From: DIGJ01 sp041739345
GTDB taxonomy: Bacteria > Bacillota > Clostridia > Lachnospirales > Lachnospiraceae
DNA length: 64,000 nucleotides
Reading direction: 5' to 3'
Assembly (NCBI GenBank): GCA_041739345.1
Contig: JBGSNZ010000024.1
Span: 40,345-104,344, forward strand
Shown here: positions 35,030 to 43,542 of the stretch, piece by piece
How positions within the stretch are numbered: position 1 is the stretch's first letter
How the letters are laid out: each line of letters opens with the position of its first letter
Program-made: the position numbers and the translations under genes
Notes under the pieces: generated by a model
Seen by the model: only the letters and a program-made list of their open reading frames with translations
Databases searched by the model: none
Told to the model about the DNA's origin: nothing

Positions 35030-36286
35030 ATGGAATACATAACAGCGCTAGAGGCTTCAAAAAAGTGGGGAGTTTCACTGAGGCAGGTTCAACGATGCGT
35101 GGCAAATCAGAGGGTACCTAATGCAAAAAAGCATGGAAGATCATGGATGATTCCCAGTGATGCGAAGAAGCCTATTGATGTTCGCAGGGAGAAGCGAAGG
35201 CCTCCAACATCATTAAGCTTCGATCTGAATTACGTGTTGGCTTCCACCACAATTCCAATGCCGTGTAAGAATCCCGATGCAATTTTGGATAGTTTGAAAG
35301 AGAGACGGCTTCAACTGCAATATGAAGGGGAATTGGCTTATCTGCGAGGAAACTTCCAACAAACCTTACAATGCTATAATGAAACAGAAGGAGACGATGC
35401 GGCTAGGATGCGGGCCTGTCCTATAGCCATTTGTGCAGCTATAAGCTTGGGAGATTACCAGACATATAATAGGATTGATTCTTTTCTAAGAAAATTCATG
35501 AATTCCAACCATGACAGCTTGCTAACCTTAATCGTAGAACTGACACTTGCTACCGTGGCCGTAAGTGTGCTTGCTCCAAATATGGTTCCAGATTGGGTGA
35601 AAGAGGGAGACTTTAGTCAGCTCCCTCTACAGGTGAGAGTAAATGCTTTTTATTTACGTGCCAGATATTTCCAATGCATGGGTAAATTTGAGTCCATGTT
35701 GATTAGTGCACAGACTGCACTAGCATTTAGTACATCGGGCGAGGATATTACACAGACGGATTTATATCTAAGAATAACATATGCTGTTGCTGCTTATCAT
35801 CTTGGACGTAGGGACGAGGCAAAGAAGTGGCTGCTGGATGCAATGAACATTGGTTTGCCCCATGGCTTTGTTACGCCATTTGCAGAGCAGATTGTTTTGC
35901 TTGGAGGACTGGTGGAACAGTGCGTTATGGAAAGCTTTCCAAGCAATTACAACATTATAATCAGCCAATGGGAACGGACAGGGAAAAACTGGATTGCTTT
36001 TCATAACCAGTTTGCGAAGGAAAACCTTACAAAGATTCTGTCCCTTAGGGAATATCATATTGCTTCACTTGTGGCAAGTCGTGTCCCCTATGCAGTAATT
36101 GCAAAACAGTTTTCTATCTCCATTGGTAGGCTTAAGAACATCATGCAAGAGATTTATGAAAAGCTGTTTATAACTAATAGAAGAGAGCTCATGCAGTATG
36201 TTATAGGCAGTGAATCCCGTGAGCCTTATTATACAAAGGTAATGCAAGAAGATTATGTAAACCAACGCAACGTAAAGGGGCGTTAA
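35030..36286 (+). CDS. Transcriptional regulator with N-terminal excisionase/MerR-like HTH and C-terminal LuxR-like HTH
   Basis: This 418-residue protein opens with a DNA-binding motif of the excisionase/MerR kind (YITALEASKKWGVSLRQVQR, followed by VPNAKKHGRSWMIPSDAKKP). A helical, TPR-like middle (about 100-320) follows, and a second helix-turn-helix resembling LuxR lies near the end (ILSLREYHIASLVASRVPYA, then AKQFSISIGRLKNIMQEIYE). Two DNA-binding regions at opposite ends are unusual. It sits between the two SLH genes, so it may control one of them. No clear promoter of its own is seen; the ATG at 35030 is preceded by GAAAGAAGGA. Its exact family is not recognised. Confidence 0.75.
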   Translation: MEYITALEASKKWGVSLRQVQRCVANQRVPNAKKHGRSWMIPSDAKKPIDVRREKRRPPTSLSFDLNYVLASTTIPMPCKNPDAILDSLKERRLQLQYEGELAYLRGNFQQTLQCYNETEGDDAARMRACPIAICAAISLGDYQTYNRIDSFLRKFMNSNHDSLLTLIVELTLATVAVSVLAPNMVPDWVKEGDFSQLPLQVRVNAFYLRARYFQCMGKFESMLISAQTALAFSTSGEDITQTDLYLRITYAVAAYHLGRRDEAKKWLLDAMNIGLPHGFVTPFAEQIVLLGGLVEQCVMESFPSNYNIIISQWERTGKNWIAFHNQFAKENLTKILSLREYHIASLVASRVPYAVIAKQFSISIGRLKNIMQEIYEKLFITNRRELMQYVIGSESREPYYTKVMQEDYVNQRNVKGR

Positions 36287-36394
36287 AACGATGAAAAAGA
36301 CAAATTGAAATGAAATAAATAATAACAAAGCTAATTGGAATTCAAGAATAATAGGTTTTACTTGATACTTTAAAACACTCCTATTTGCCTGAAA

Positions 36395-36428
36395 AGAAGT
36401 GACTTTTTAAGGGGAAAAAGTCACTTCT
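36395..36428. repeat. Perfect 14-bp inverted repeat upstream of the SLH gene
   Basis: AGAAGTGACTTTTT (36395-36408) and AAAAAGTCACTTCT (36415-36428) enclose AAGGGG. No T run follows, so an operator or leader structure is as likely as a terminator. TATAAT at 36448-36453 lies 19 bases downstream. Confidence 0.7.
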
Positions 36429-36485
36429 ATAAGCCAAAGGACCTCTATATAATGGTGATATAGGTTCGAATAGGAGAGGAGTAAA

Positions 36486-36497
36486 ATGAATAAATGA
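36486..36497 (+). other. Three-codon minicistron overlapping the SLH gene start
   Basis: ATG AAT AAA TGA (Met-Asn-Lys-stop) begins 4 bases after GGAGAGGAG (36473-36481). Its stop overlaps the main ATG at 36494 as ATGA. The ribosome site is better placed for the short frame than for the long one, so re-initiation may set expression. Confidence 0.5.
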
Positions 36498-39400
36498 AAA
36501 AAAAAATAAAGCAAATAGCAGCATTCTTTGTAGCCTTAATATTAGGTTTGTTATTTCAAAAAGGCTTTATAGTAGCTGAATCAGTGACAGATGCTTGGAC
36601 AGGAGATTGGTCAATAATTGGAGACATTAGTAACGGCTCCTATATATCTCCAGTTAGAGGAATAGCAGTTGATAGTACGGGAACGGTATATTCGGCGACG
36701 CCTTATTCTGCTTGGATTAAACGAACAACCTCGAAAGGATGGGAAATTGTGCCGAATTGTCCATTTGTTCAAACTCAGGATTCTCCATGGGCGCTTGCTG
36801 TAGATAAGAATGATAATCTATATGTTGCAAATAATGCAGCGATAAGTAATGGAGTGGTTTATAAGTATACAAAAGCCACCGAGGTCTGGACGAACATTAC
36901 CTATGGTTATAGATTTGAATCTGCAGTAGGCATTGCAGTAGATAGTAATCTAAATGTATTTGTAACGGATGCCATGGCGAATAAAGTATTAAAGCTTGCA
37001 AATGGCAGCAGTACGTGGACCATGATTGGTGATAATAGCTTTACGAATGATGCGAGTCTTAATAAACCAACTGGAATTGCAGTAGATAGTAAGGATAATT
37101 TGTATGTTACATATGCGGGCTCATACGGTCCAGGAGTCAGGTATTTAAAAAGTGGAACCAGCAAGTGGGATGTTATTCCAAGTAAGCCAACTGGTCATTT
37201 TTTGGATGGAGAGCCAGGAAATATTGCAATTGATAAAAAAGACAATATATATGTCCTAAAAGGTAGTAGCAATGAGCTCAATGTACTTTATCATGGAACA
37301 ACAAGATGGACATATATAAATAAAAGTGTTACTGATAAATTTAAAAATCCGATGGCGCTTGCTACGGATAGTAAAGGAAACATATATGTGACAGACGTAG
37401 ATGCCAATAATTGGGGTATTATCTACAGGCATCAAGGCTTTGCTAATAAGCTTGTATGGAATGTTCAACCAATTGGTGGGGAGAGCTATCAACCTTTGAA
37501 GCAACAGCCTGAATTATGGTTAACTGATGTAGATGGAAATCTGATGACAGATACAAGTAATTATAACGTAATATTAACATTGACTTCAGAACAGGGAAGC
37601 ACGCTAGGCGGCACATACTATGTTGCATTACAGAATGGAAAGGCAACCTTTAAGGATCTAAGCGTTTTGAAAGCAGGAACCTATACATTGACAGCAAAAG
37701 TAACCTTTCCCAAAACTAAAATAATCTGGGATATGTCAGATCCTTATGCAGGCATTCCATCAATAACAAAGGGGAGCGTAAGCAATACCTTTACGATAGA
37801 ACCCCGTAGTGCTACGATAAGTCCTGTTAATGCAAGCTATGACAAACATGTACATAAACAAGCACCTGTCAGTACTACTATAACTTGGAATGATGCTACT
37901 TCTATAACCGCTATAAAAAGGGGAGAAGTTCCAATGACAGCATCCAATTATGTAGTGAATGGAAATACTCTAACATTCAGTACAGAAGCTTTCTCAGATG
38001 CAACGGGGTCGCAATGTGTTTTTAATATATTATTTGATAAAGGCAAGCAGTCAGTATTTACGGTTGATTTAACAGAGTCTCCTCTCGTTTCTGCAAGTAT
38101 TAGTCACTCTACATTAGAATTTGATAAAAATCAATATAAGCAGGCGGATGTAAGTACATCGATTACATGGAATGATGCAAGGAAGGTTACCAACGTAAAG
38201 CTACTTGGGGTACCAATTGGGTCTACAAATTTTACGGTAAGTGGAAATACTTTGACAATAAAAAAGGAGTATCTAAAAGAACAAACCTTTACACAGGGAG
38301 ATTTTACGATAGATTTTGATTATGGAAAGAGTGCTGCATTTACCATCAATGTGATTGAGACGTCTACTATGGATGCAGAAATCGTGGGTAACAGTTTTGT
38401 TTATGATAAAAACCCAAGTAAACAGGCGGATATTAATGCGTCGATTACTTGGAATGATGCAAGCACTATAACCGGTGTTGTATTTAAGGGGAATTCGTTA
38501 TTACTGGACACTGATTTTACTATTGTGAACAACAATACCCTTAGAATTAAAAAGGAATACTTAGCAGGTTTACATCTTCCAGTGGGATCATCTCCTACTT
38601 TTGAAGTTTCTTTCGATATAGGAATCAGCAAAAACTTGATGCTTTCTGTCATTGACACTTATGTACATGGTAGTGATGCTTCATTAAGTAATCTGAAATT
38701 TGGAGCTAGTACTATACCAGGATTTACTTCCAGTGTTTATAGATATAATGTTACTGTTCCATATGGTACTCAAATAGAAGATGCTACAGTATTCGTTGAA
38801 GCTGTGCAAAATGATCCAAAAGCAACCTTTAATATTGTGCCAGCAACAAGTATTCCAGGTCAGGCTGTTGTTAAGGTGACTGCGGAGGACACTACTACGA
38901 TTTGTGAATATACGATTACTATTTCAATGGAGGCTCCGCCTAATCAGGCGCCAGCAGCTAAAAATGTAATTAATGTACAGTGTGTTACTTGTTCTGCAAT
39001 TTCAATGATTAGTGCAGATACGATAGCAGAGGATGCGGATGGTGATACACTGAGTGTTGTGGCAATTACGAACCAACCAGATATTAAGCTTGCAAAAGCA
39101 GAATTACAAAATGGTGTGATAATGATTACAGGATTAGCTGTTGGTACAACATCGATAGAGGTGATTGTCAGTGATGGCAAGGCTTCAGCTGCCATTATTG
39201 TACCTATTGAAGTAGTAGAAGTACCGGTGCCTAAATATAGCTTCGTTATTCAAGCCACTACAGGAGGTAGTATCCAAATGGGAATATCGGATAACTATGG
39301 CGCTAGTACCAGAATTAGTATTAAAGCAGTGCCAAAGGAAGGCTACTACTTTTCTATATGGATATCTGATAACGGTGGAAGATTTGACGATTCAAACAGC

Positions 39401-40747
39401 AGTACCACAACCTTTACAATGCCGGCTGGACAGGTAACGATTACAGCATTATTTCTAAAGAAGAGTGAAGGCGGGGGCTCAACGGAACCGGGAGGAGGGC
39501 CAACAGAACCGGTAGCTACGAAAGCAACGGTAACAGTTACGACGAATACAGGATCCACTTCTCCAAGTGTTACCAGTGTTATAACGACTCAGGCTAAAAG
39601 TGATGCCATTGGAAAGGTATCAGCGAAAGTTACGGAAAGTCAGGTTAAAACAGCTGTAAATAAGGCAGTTGAAGAGGCAAAAAAGCAAGGAGATGATACA
39701 ACAGCTAAGGTTGAAATCAAGATAACAGCTTCAACTAAGACAACTGCTGTTGAGGCAAGTCTTCCTAAGGCAGCACTTACAATGGTGACAGAAAGTAAAA
39801 TAATTTCAATGGCAGTGGTTACAACTGAAGCAATCTTAGCTTTTGATAAAACAGCGCTTGCCACCATTGCAAAGGAAGCCACGAATGATGTAAAGATTAC
39901 GATTTCAAAGGTTGATACAACAGATCTTTCTAACGAGGCAAAGGAAGTAGTAGGAGATCGACCAGTATTCAATTTTAGTGTGACCAGTGATAATAAAACC
40001 ATCTCCCAGTTTAGGGGAACCGTGACCGTATCGGTGCCTTACACTCCAAAAGCTTTAGAAGATACGAATGCAATTATTATTTACTACATTAATGCCAAAG
40101 GCAACGCAGAAATTGTGAAAGAATGTGCCTATAACAAAGAAACAGGCATGGTTACCTTTAAGACAAATCACTTTTCTACGTTTGCTGTGGGATATCATAA
40201 AGTAAGTTTTAAGGATGTATCAAAAACCGCTGGGTACGCGGATGCTGTTAGCTATCTTGCTGCCAGAGAAATTACAAAAGGCACAGGAGGCGGTAATTTT
40301 AGCCCAAAGAACACATTAACCAGAGGTCAGTTACTCGTTATGGTAATGAAAGCTTACGGCATTGAACCAACTTCTGGGGTAAGCGGCAATTTTAAAGATG
40401 CAGGAAATGCATATTATACGGATTACCTGGCTGCCGCAAAGAAGCTTGGCATTGATGAGGGCGTCAAAAATAATAAGTTTGCACCAAATAAAAAAATGAC
40501 AAGGCAGGAAATGTTCTCATTCTTGTACGATATCTTAAAGCAAATCGATAAATTGCCATCCGCTACAACAGACCAAACACTGACAGACTATAGTGATGCA
40601 GATCAAATAGCAAAAAGGGCAAAAGAACCAATGACATTGTTTGTTAAGACTGGAATCGTAGGGGAAAGTGGCAATAAACTCAATCCGAAGGGGAGCGCCA
40701 ACAGGGCACTGATTGCGCAGGTGCTTTATGATCTTTTGACAAAATAA
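36494..40747 (+). CDS. Large secreted SLH protein with beta-propeller, X2-like repeats and duplicated C-terminal module
   Basis: This 1417-residue surface protein has a signal sequence (about 1-30) and an NHL/SMP-30-like beta-propeller (about 35-310, repeated GIAVDS..NLYVT units). Three X2-type carbohydrate-associated domains follow (about 440-720, each with KQA.V..SITWNDA). Then come a cadherin-like beta-sandwich (about 730-815), another Ig-like region, and a divergent InlB-type repeat (ATTGGSIQMG...FTMPAGQVTITALF). A Gly/Pro/Glu linker leads to the Thr-rich module and three SLH repeats that are almost the same as in the protein at 32281. It probably binds plant or microbial polysaccharide while anchored to the wall. 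No catalytic site was recognised. An alternative upstream start is only a three-codon frame. Confidence 0.88.
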   Translation: MKKKIKQIAAFFVALILGLLFQKGFIVAESVTDAWTGDWSIIGDISNGSYISPVRGIAVDSTGTVYSATPYSAWIKRTTSKGWEIVPNCPFVQTQDSPWALAVDKNDNLYVANNAAISNGVVYKYTKATEVWTNITYGYRFESAVGIAVDSNLNVFVTDAMANKVLKLANGSSTWTMIGDNSFTNDASLNKPTGIAVDSKDNLYVTYAGSYGPGVRYLKSGTSKWDVIPSKPTGHFLDGEPGNIAIDKKDNIYVLKGSSNELNVLYHGTTRWTYINKSVTDKFKNPMALATDSKGNIYVTDVDANNWGIIYRHQGFANKLVWNVQPIGGESYQPLKQQPELWLTDVDGNLMTDTSNYNVILTLTSEQGSTLGGTYYVALQNGKATFKDLSVLKAGTYTLTAKVTFPKTKIIWDMSDPYAGIPSITKGSVSNTFTIEPRSATISPVNASYDKHVHKQAPVSTTITWNDATSITAIKRGEVPMTASNYVVNGNTLTFSTEAFSDATGSQCVFNILFDKGKQSVFTVDLTESPLVSASISHSTLEFDKNQYKQADVSTSITWNDARKVTNVKLLGVPIGSTNFTVSGNTLTIKKEYLKEQTFTQGDFTIDFDYGKSAAFTINVIETSTMDAEIVGNSFVYDKNPSKQADINASITWNDASTITGVVFKGNSLLLDTDFTIVNNNTLRIKKEYLAGLHLPVGSSPTFEVSFDIGISKNLMLSVIDTYVHGSDASLSNLKFGASTIPGFTSSVYRYNVTVPYGTQIEDATVFVEAVQNDPKATFNIVPATSIPGQAVVKVTAEDTTTICEYTITISMEAPPNQAPAAKNVINVQCVTCSAISMISADTIAEDADGDTLSVVAITNQPDIKLAKAELQNGVIMITGLAVGTTSIEVIVSDGKASAAIIVPIEVVEVPVPKYSFVIQATTGGSIQMGISDNYGASTRISIKAVPKEGYYFSIWISDNGGRFDDSNSSTTTFTMPAGQVTITALFLKKSEGGGSTEPGGGPTEPVATKATVTVTTNTGSTSPSVTSVITTQAKSDAIGKVSAKVTESQVKTAVNKAVEEAKKQGDDTTAKVEIKITASTKTTAVEASLPKAALTMVTESKIISMAVVTTEAILAFDKTALATIAKEATNDVKITISKVDTTDLSNEAKEVVGDRPVFNFSVTSDNKTISQFRGTVTVSVPYTPKALEDTNAIIIYYINAKGNAEIVKECAYNKETGMVTFKTNHFSTFAVGYHKVSFKDVSKTAGYADAVSYLAAREITKGTGGGNFSPKNTLTRGQLLVMVMKAYGIEPTSGVSGNFKDAGNAYYTDYLAAAKKLGIDEGVKNNKFAPNKKMTRQEMFSFLYDILKQIDKLPSATTDQTLTDYSDADQIAKRAKEPMTLFVKTGIVGESGNKLNPKGSANRALIAQVLYDLLTK

Positions 40748-40765
40748 GATATCCAATAGGCATAT

Positions 40766-40806
40766 AAAAAAGGGAAAGAGCGAATAAAGAGCTCTTTCCC
40801 TTTTTA
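40766..40806 (+). terminator. Rho-independent terminator of the large SLH gene
   Basis: A 15-bp stem (AAAAAGGGAAAGAGC with GCTCTTTCCCTTTTT) around a 9-base loop lies about 19 bases after the stop; being A-rich then T-rich it can act in both directions. Confidence 0.92.
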
Positions 40807-41003
40807 TATTTCCTTCTCTCCCAAGAAATACTTCATATATTGATTAACCATTACCTGCTTCTTTCGCCTACTAATAGGTACCTTTTCATTATTTCTTAAT
40901 CGAATACTATTATCATCAAACCATGTAGAACCACTCCCCCTATTTTTGATACCACTGAGTGATAATTCGTTGAAAAATAGGAATAAAGTGATATTCTTAT
41001 TTT
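40804..41003 (-). pseudogene. C-terminal remnant of a LytTR-type DNA-binding regulator
   Basis: On the minus strand an open stretch of about 66 codons with no start codon ends in a proper stop. It contains STWFDDNSIRLRNNEKVPIS followed by RRKKQVMVNQYMKYF. The pattern of a short beta-hairpin and then VPISRRKKxxV is that of the end of LytTR domains. A stop codon lies just upstream in frame. The receiver domain and most of LytTR are missing, so this is a decayed gene. Confidence 0.5.
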
Positions 41004-41046
41004 TTAGAGTAGGGCTACCCTGTAGTTTTGAGAAAGAGGTATGACT

Positions 41047-41154
41047 ATGAATAATAAATTTGAACTAGAACATTTCGGCATCAATACCCCAAATGCGGAA
41101 GAAGCAGAAAAACTGGCGCAGCTTCTGAGCTCCATTCGAATTTCGATACCATAG
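41047..41154 (+). pseudogene. Truncated small gene, possibly the start of a VOC/glyoxalase-type protein
   Basis: A frame of 35 codons from ATG 41047, preceded by AAAGAGGT, reads NKFELEHFGINTPNAEEAEK and stops at TAG soon after. EHFGINTPNAEEA resembles the first strand and helix of VOC-superfamily proteins, which are normally at least 110 residues. The sequence right after (41155-41215) is unusually rich in G+C and codes for nothing I recognise, which suggests a break point. The assignment is tentative. Confidence 0.4.
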
Positions 41155-41227
41155 CCCACCGCACATTTTGCGTGACTTTCCCATGACCCCCTGCGTCCGT
41201 CCTACATCTGAGTCATAATTTATTGAA

Positions 41228-41256
41228 TTGAAATTACAAATTATCTGTGTTATACT
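41228..41256 (+). promoter_or_regulatory. Sigma-A promoter for the cdaA operon
   Basis: TTGAAA (41228-41233) and TATACT (41251-41256) are spaced by 17 bases, with an extended TG before the -10, 44 bases upstream of the first gene. Confidence 0.85.
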
Positions 41257-41299
41257 AAAAGTGTGTAAGTACGCCAATTAACAAAGAGGAGGAAAAACG

Positions 41300-41695
41300 G
41301 TGCTTAATGAAAAAAAAATCCATGTAATGGCAAAACTATCCATGATGGAAGAAAATAAAGAGCAGTTTGAGATAAAAGACTATTATATGGGAGACTATAT
41401 TAGATTTTATCTTTTAAAAACCGTAATCCGTGTGACAATAGGGTATGTGCTTGCTTTACTATTGGCTGCAATTTACAATGCAGAATTACTAATCAATAGT
41501 GCAGTTGTCTTAGATTATAAAAGAATCGGAATCAATGCGTTGTTGATCTATGTATTGCTACTTTTTTGTTATATTATAGGTGGCTTAATTAGATACCATT
41601 ATAAATATAAACGTGCGCAACGTTATGTTTCAAGATATGAAAAAGGACTAGGAATACTACGTCGGTTCTATCAAAACGATTCAGAACATAAGTAG
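41300..41695 (+). CDS. Small membrane protein of unknown function
   Basis: This 131-residue protein has a charged N-terminal part (about 1-40) and two membrane segments (about 46-65 TVIRVTIGYVLALLLAAIYN and 75-100 GINALLIYVLLLFCYIIGGL), then a basic, Tyr-rich tail. The start is GTG 41300, 7 bases after AGGAGG, and a good promoter lies upstream. It is the first gene of a run leading through another membrane protein to cdaA and ybbR, so it may be linked with cell-envelope or c-di-AMP functions, but that is guilt by association. I do not recognise the family. Confidence 0.75.
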   Translation: MLNEKKIHVMAKLSMMEENKEQFEIKDYYMGDYIRFYLLKTVIRVTIGYVLALLLAAIYNAELLINSAVVLDYKRIGINALLIYVLLLFCYIIGGLIRYHYKYKRAQRYVSRYEKGLGILRRFYQNDSEHK

Positions 41696-41708
41696 GGGGA
41701 TAAGCAAG

Positions 41709-42647
41709 ATGATGCAACTTTTAGTCATAAAGGAACAAATCAAACAATTTTATCAAAAAACCAGTGTGTATATGAACCCTTTTGTGAAATTTATTACTGC
41801 GTTTGTCGTATTTATTCTAATTAATCAACAGTTAGGATTTAATCCAAAATTAAATAGTTTACCAATTGTGTTAATACTTTCAACCTTTTGTGCATTTACA
41901 CCTTCTGTTATATTAGTTCTTTTAGCAATGGTAGTTTCAATTGGACATATACTTGCAGTATCAAAAATATTAGCAGTTTTAGTAGCAATTATATTTCTAA
42001 TTATATATTGTTTCTTTGCGAAATTCACTCCAAACTTTGGACATGTGATCTTAGCAATTCCTATTTTGTATTTTTTGAAAATACCATATTGTGTGCCGAT
42101 TTTACTAGGTCTTATTGCAACACCCATCGCGATTATTCCAGTTGCTTGCGGAGTGAGTGTTTACTTTTTGATTTGTGTAATACGGGATTTGACAAGCTCT
42201 ACCCTCGGTGCTTCCATGGAAGATATTCTCAACTTGGTACGAACTGTGATTGATAATTGGTTGAGAAATCCAAACATGATTTTTGCAATTTTTGTATTTT
42301 GTGCCATTGTACTGGTAACCTATATAATTAGAAAGCAAGAGTTCGATTATGCATTTGAAATCTCAATTGTTGCTGGTGCAACTGTAAATGTATTGGGATT
42401 TTTAATTGGAAATATTGGATTTGATATACAAGTCAATTTACTTGCAGTAATATTAGGAACACTTGGGTCTGCAATTATTGTATATATCATTTGGTTCTTC
42501 CGTTTAACACTAGATCATACGGCGATTGAAAAAATTCAATTTGAGGATGATGATTATTACTATTATGTAAAAGCAGTTCCAAAGATTAAAGTGACAGCAC
42601 CAGAAAAGAATGTTAAGAAAATAAACGAAAAGAAAGAAATAAGCTGA
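41709..42647 (+). CDS. Polytopic membrane protein of unknown function
   Basis: This 312-residue protein is mostly hydrophobic with about eight membrane segments, and a charged C-terminal tail of about 45 residues (DDDYYYYVKAVPKIKVTAPE then Lys-rich). It lies 13 bases after the previous small membrane gene and 13 bases before cdaA, clearly in one operon. Either ATG 41709 or ATG 41712 could be used; GGGGGAT lies upstream. No transporter or enzyme motif was seen. Its place next to the diadenylate cyclase suggests a role in sensing or envelope control, which is speculation. Confidence 0.8.
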   Translation: MMQLLVIKEQIKQFYQKTSVYMNPFVKFITAFVVFILINQQLGFNPKLNSLPIVLILSTFCAFTPSVILVLLAMVVSIGHILAVSKILAVLVAIIFLIIYCFFAKFTPNFGHVILAIPILYFLKIPYCVPILLGLIATPIAIIPVACGVSVYFLICVIRDLTSSTLGASMEDILNLVRTVIDNWLRNPNMIFAIFVFCAIVLVTYIIRKQEFDYAFEISIVAGATVNVLGFLIGNIGFDIQVNLLAVILGTLGSAIIVYIIWFFRLTLDHTAIEKIQFEDDDYYYYVKAVPKIKVTAPEKNVKKINEKKEIS

Positions 42648-42660
42648 TTTTGGAGGCTAT

Positions 42661-43542
42661 ATGGAATATATAAGAACGTTCATGAGCAAGTATTTTACAT
42701 CGTTGACATTGCCGACGATCGGAATCACTGATATTTTAGAAATTTTAATCATTGCATTTACCATTTATCACATCATAACTTGGGTTCAAAAAACCAGAGG
42801 GTGGATGTTGGTTAAGGGCATTGTTGTGTTACTTATTTTTTGCCTAATTGCACTAATATTAGATATGAAGGCAATTTTGTGGATTTTTAGAAATACAATA
42901 GGCGTAGGAATCACAGCGATTATTATTATTTTTCAGCCTGAGCTTAGAAAAGCATTAGAGCAATTGGGTCGTCGAAATTATTTTTCTTCGATTATTCCTT
43001 TTGATGATCAAAAAGATAAATACGAGCGATATTCGGAACGTACCATTAATGAGATAGTTAAAGCTGTATTTGAAATGGCTAAGACAAAAACAGGTGCACT
43101 TATTGTAATTGAACGTGATGTACTACTCAATGAATTCGAAAGAACGGGAATTGTAATCGACTCCGTAATTAGCAGTCAATTACTAATTAATATATTTGAA
43201 CACAACACCCCACTCCATGATGGTGCAGTCATAGTGCGTGGAAACCGCATTGTATCTGCAACTTGTTATCTTCCATTATCGGATAACATGGAGCTTAGTA
43301 AAGAGCTAGGAACAAGGCATAGAGCAGGAGTAGGCGTGAGCGAGGTTTCAGACGCTGTTACCATTATTGTTTCGGAAGAAACAGGAAAGGTTTCCATTGC
43401 AGCAGAAGGTGAAATTATTCGTTCGGTAGATGGCGATTACTTGAAAAAGTATTTGATTAATTGTCAGAAGAAAAAAAATTCCGAATCAAAGAAAATTAAA
43501 TTATGGAGGGGAAGAGGTAAAAATGAAAGAAAAATTGACTAG
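42661..43542 (+). CDS. cdaA: Diadenylate cyclase CdaA (c-di-AMP synthase)
   Basis: CdaA joins two ATP into cyclic di-AMP, a messenger for potassium, osmotic and cell-wall homeostasis. The 293-residue protein has three N-terminal membrane segments (about residues 20-95) and a DAC domain with the two catalytic motifs HDGAVIV (DGA) and GTRHRAGVG (RHR). FQPELRKALEQLGR between them and the membrane part is a hallmark of the family. TTTTGGAGG precedes the ATG. Its last 20 bases overlap ybbR (cdaR), the normal partner gene. The glmM gene that often follows in Firmicutes is absent here; an HPr-like gene takes its place. Confidence 0.97.
   Translation: MEYIRTFMSKYFTSLTLPTIGITDILEILIIAFTIYHIITWVQKTRGWMLVKGIVVLLIFCLIALILDMKAILWIFRNTIGVGITAIIIIFQPELRKALEQLGRRNYFSSIIPFDDQKDKYERYSERTINEIVKAVFEMAKTKTGALIVIERDVLLNEFERTGIVIDSVISSQLLINIFEHNTPLHDGAVIVRGNRIVSATCYLPLSDNMELSKELGTRHRAGVGVSEVSDAVTIIVSEETGKVSIAAEGEIIRSVDGDYLKKYLINCQKKKNSESKKIKLWRGRGKNERKID

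Noticed and set aside
36371..36433. Fourth copy of the 23-bp promoter motif before the large SLH gene
   Set aside because: Only the AAAACAC and AAGTGACTTTTT parts are similar; CTACCC is missing and the spacing to TATAAT is different.
41065..41277. 70-codon minus-strand frame between the relics and the cdaA operon
   Set aside because: It opposes the 41047 frame and the promoter at 41228, and its Cys/Arg-rich translation looks like chance coding.
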